Origin: Entamoeba histolytica HM-1:IMSS
Lineage: Eukaryota > Evosea > Mastigamoebida > Endamoebidae
Reading direction: 5' to 3'
Assembly: GCF_000208925.1 (NCBI RefSeq)
Contig: NW_001915032.1
Span: 7,380-35,140 of the forward strand
Length of the DNA: 27,761 nt
A program made the position numbers and the translations under genes. Below are positions 27,051-27,761 of this stretch, piece by piece. A model generated the notes under the pieces. It worked only from the letters and a program-made list of their open reading frames with translations. It was not told the DNA's origin and did not search any database. Position 1 is the stretch's first letter. Each line of letters opens with the position of its first letter.

Positions 27051-27761
27051 ATAATTAAACATGATAATTATTTATTTATCAATTTGATGAATTGAAGTTA
27101 TTTATTATTAAAAAACATTCCACCTTCATTTGAAATAAATAACTACAATTCTACATTTTTTTAAATATTCTTCACAACATATTTTATTTAAATGAAAAAC
27201 AACAAAATAAATTTAAAAATAAAATATTTTATCGAATGTTACATAACCATTATTGTTGTTGTTTTTATTTAATTTTTACATAAAAAATATATATTTTTGA
27301 AATAAAAGGAAATAGAAAATATTTAAAAATAAATGAATAAATTTATCGATAATTTAACATGACAGTTTGTTTTTGTTTATTAGTTTGAAATACAAACATC
27401 ATTAAATAAAAATAAATTTGTAATGTTATGATTGAATTTAAAAAATGAATAAATAATTTTACACTACTTTTGAAATATATTTATTATTATAATTTTTAAT
27501 TTACATTAAACAATTATTTATTTTTTATTTAGTGACAATAATTATATTTTTATTCATTATTAATTTGAATGAATGATGATAATATTGTTAACTAATCAAA
27601 ATAAAAGAATGAAATATGATTAAATTATTTATTATTTCATCTTCAATAAACAAAAAGAAATATTAACAATATTGATAATTTCTCGTATTAAATATTTTAA
27701 TAATTAAAACATTGATTATTTCTTTTATTATGTTATTTAATGTAATTTTATCTTTTGATTT
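27051..27761. other. Gene-free A+T-rich end of window
   Basis: Very A+T-rich sequence with no open frame above background and no recognised repeat or RNA gene. Confidence 0.5.

Noticed and set aside
1..27761. CRISPR arrays, bacterial operons, ribosome-binding sites and rho-independent terminators
   Set aside because: The spliceosomal introns, ribosomal protein types and promoter elements show nuclear eukaryotic DNA. No regularly spaced repeat array is present.

Overview
The window reads as nuclear DNA of an Entamoeba species of the histolytica/dispar/nuttalli/moshkovskii type. The evidence is strong A+T richness, short genes with tiny introns that open GTTTGT and close TAG, GAAC core-promoter elements a few tens of bases before most start codons, and R4/R2-type LINEs with partner SINEs. 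I cannot fix the species from sequence alone.

Layout. Positions 134-2182 hold two genes with disturbed frames: an SR-type splicing protein (RRM plus RS domain, three exons) and an iron-sulfur flavoprotein. Positions 2183-5700 are a T-rich, gene-poor stretch with one full-length SINE-like insertion (2704-3338, perfect 22-bp target duplication) and an old inverted SINE fragment. Positions 5738-19000 are a compact gene block: a coiled-coil TLDc protein and a decayed TLDc relative, UDP-glucose 4-epimerase, a protein of unknown function, a class-C-Vps-like protein, the spliceosomal CCCH/RING protein Cwc24/RNF113, ribosomal uL15 (L27a), ITPase, ribosomal uL30 (L7), a CXC-type cysteine-rich protein, a Rab7-like GTPase and an NT-C2 domain protein. 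Positions 20155-25620 are a retroelement cluster: a SINE1-like element (+), a 5'-truncated and broken LINE (+) with reverse transcriptase and restriction-like endonuclease, then two SINE copies in reverse orientation. The remainder, 25621-27761, has no intact gene but carries one long decayed reading frame on the minus strand.

The host genes are mostly housekeeping (splicing, ribosome, nucleotide sanitation, galactose metabolism, endolysosomal traffic) and show no shared pathway. The LINE would supply reverse transcriptase and endonuclease in trans to the SINEs, whose 3' ends resemble its own.

The most interesting signal is at the 5' end of the SINEs. The first ~92 nt can fold into an interleaved pseudoknot whose helix order (P1, P2, P3 hairpin, P1', P4 hairpin, P2') is that of hepatitis-delta-virus-like self-cleaving ribozymes. 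Base changes between copies preserve pairing, and the element boundary set by the target duplication falls at the start of P1. A second theme is repeated single-base frame disruption in otherwise well-kept genes, which could be assembly error or real decay.
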